Assembly: GCA_032718475.1 (NCBI GenBank)
Contig: JAUCBJ010005245.1
Span: 1-22,078, forward strand
Direction of reading: 5' to 3'
Source of the DNA: Nemertoderma westbladi
Taxonomy: Eukaryota; Xenacoelomorpha; Nemertodermatida; Nemertodermatidae
Length of the DNA: 22,078 bases
Part shown: piece after piece, positions 1 to 22,078 of the stretch
Layout: the number at the start of each line of letters is the position of its first letter
Numbering within the stretch: the stretch's first letter is position 1
Notes under the pieces: model-generated
Seen by the model: the letters and a program-made list of their open reading frames with translations, nothing else
Databases searched by the model: none
Told to the model about the DNA's origin: nothing
Position numbers and translations under genes: made by a program

Positions 1-22062
<22,062 letters not shown>

Positions 22063-22078
22063 GTAAGGATTAAAGCGG

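Overview
The window is animal genomic DNA. Protein-coding exons are short, are bounded by GT/AG splice signals and sit in AT-rich introns full of minisatellites and transposon debris; nothing is organised as bacterial operons. The only gene that can be named securely is a metazoan Ca2+/calmodulin-dependent protein kinase II (CaMKII) on the + strand. The species cannot be fixed from sequence alone. The compact CaMKII exons and frequent short palindromes (such as TAGGCCTA and ACCGGT) suggest a marine invertebrate, but this is only an impression.

Layout. Four CaMKII exons are visible: 1954-2168 (activation segment to mid C-lobe), 4423-4593 (end of the kinase domain plus the autoinhibitory/calmodulin-binding segment), 5240-5282 (start of the linker) and 21989-22062 (variable linker). 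The 5' exons and the association domain lie outside the window. The intron between the last two exons is about 16.7 kb. It holds a complete second gene on the opposite strand, with six coding exons between 16717 and 9382.

The nested antisense gene is the main discovery candidate. Its six exons have canonical splice sites and matching phases and give one uninterrupted frame of 753 codons. The predicted protein has a signal-peptide-like start, a cysteine-rich ectodomain with six N-glycosylation sequons, one transmembrane segment near residues 573-602 and a charged cytoplasmic tail of about 150 residues. The order of cysteines and motifs in exons 3-5 matches the second half of the ectodomain of herpesvirus glycoprotein B (class III fusion proteins). 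Viral gB genes are normally intronless. A split, intact gB-like gene inside a host kinase intron therefore suggests an old captured or domesticated fusogen, or a host-resident relative of it.

Repeats. The window carries seven tandem arrays. A 44-bp array at 2137-2711 duplicates the CaMKII exon end together with its splice donor, giving 13 successive donors. A C-rich array follows it. Two adjacent 42-bp arrays lie at 6826-7343 and 7345-7811, an 80-bp array at 8284-8680, a 46/22-bp array that fills intron 5 of the nested gene, and a 31-bp array at 17084-17376. Transposon remains include a solo LTR with a 5-bp target duplication (19739-20348), a second LTR-like unit (about 14669-15330), a tRNA-derived SINE with an 18-bp target duplication (12581-12873), a DNA transposon with terminal inverted repeats (20556-21624) and a large foldback element (about 17630-18830).

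How the genes relate. CaMKII and the gB-like gene are transcribed convergently through each other, so the nested gene is antisense to the CaMKII pre-mRNA. No functional link is evident beyond possible transcriptional interference.
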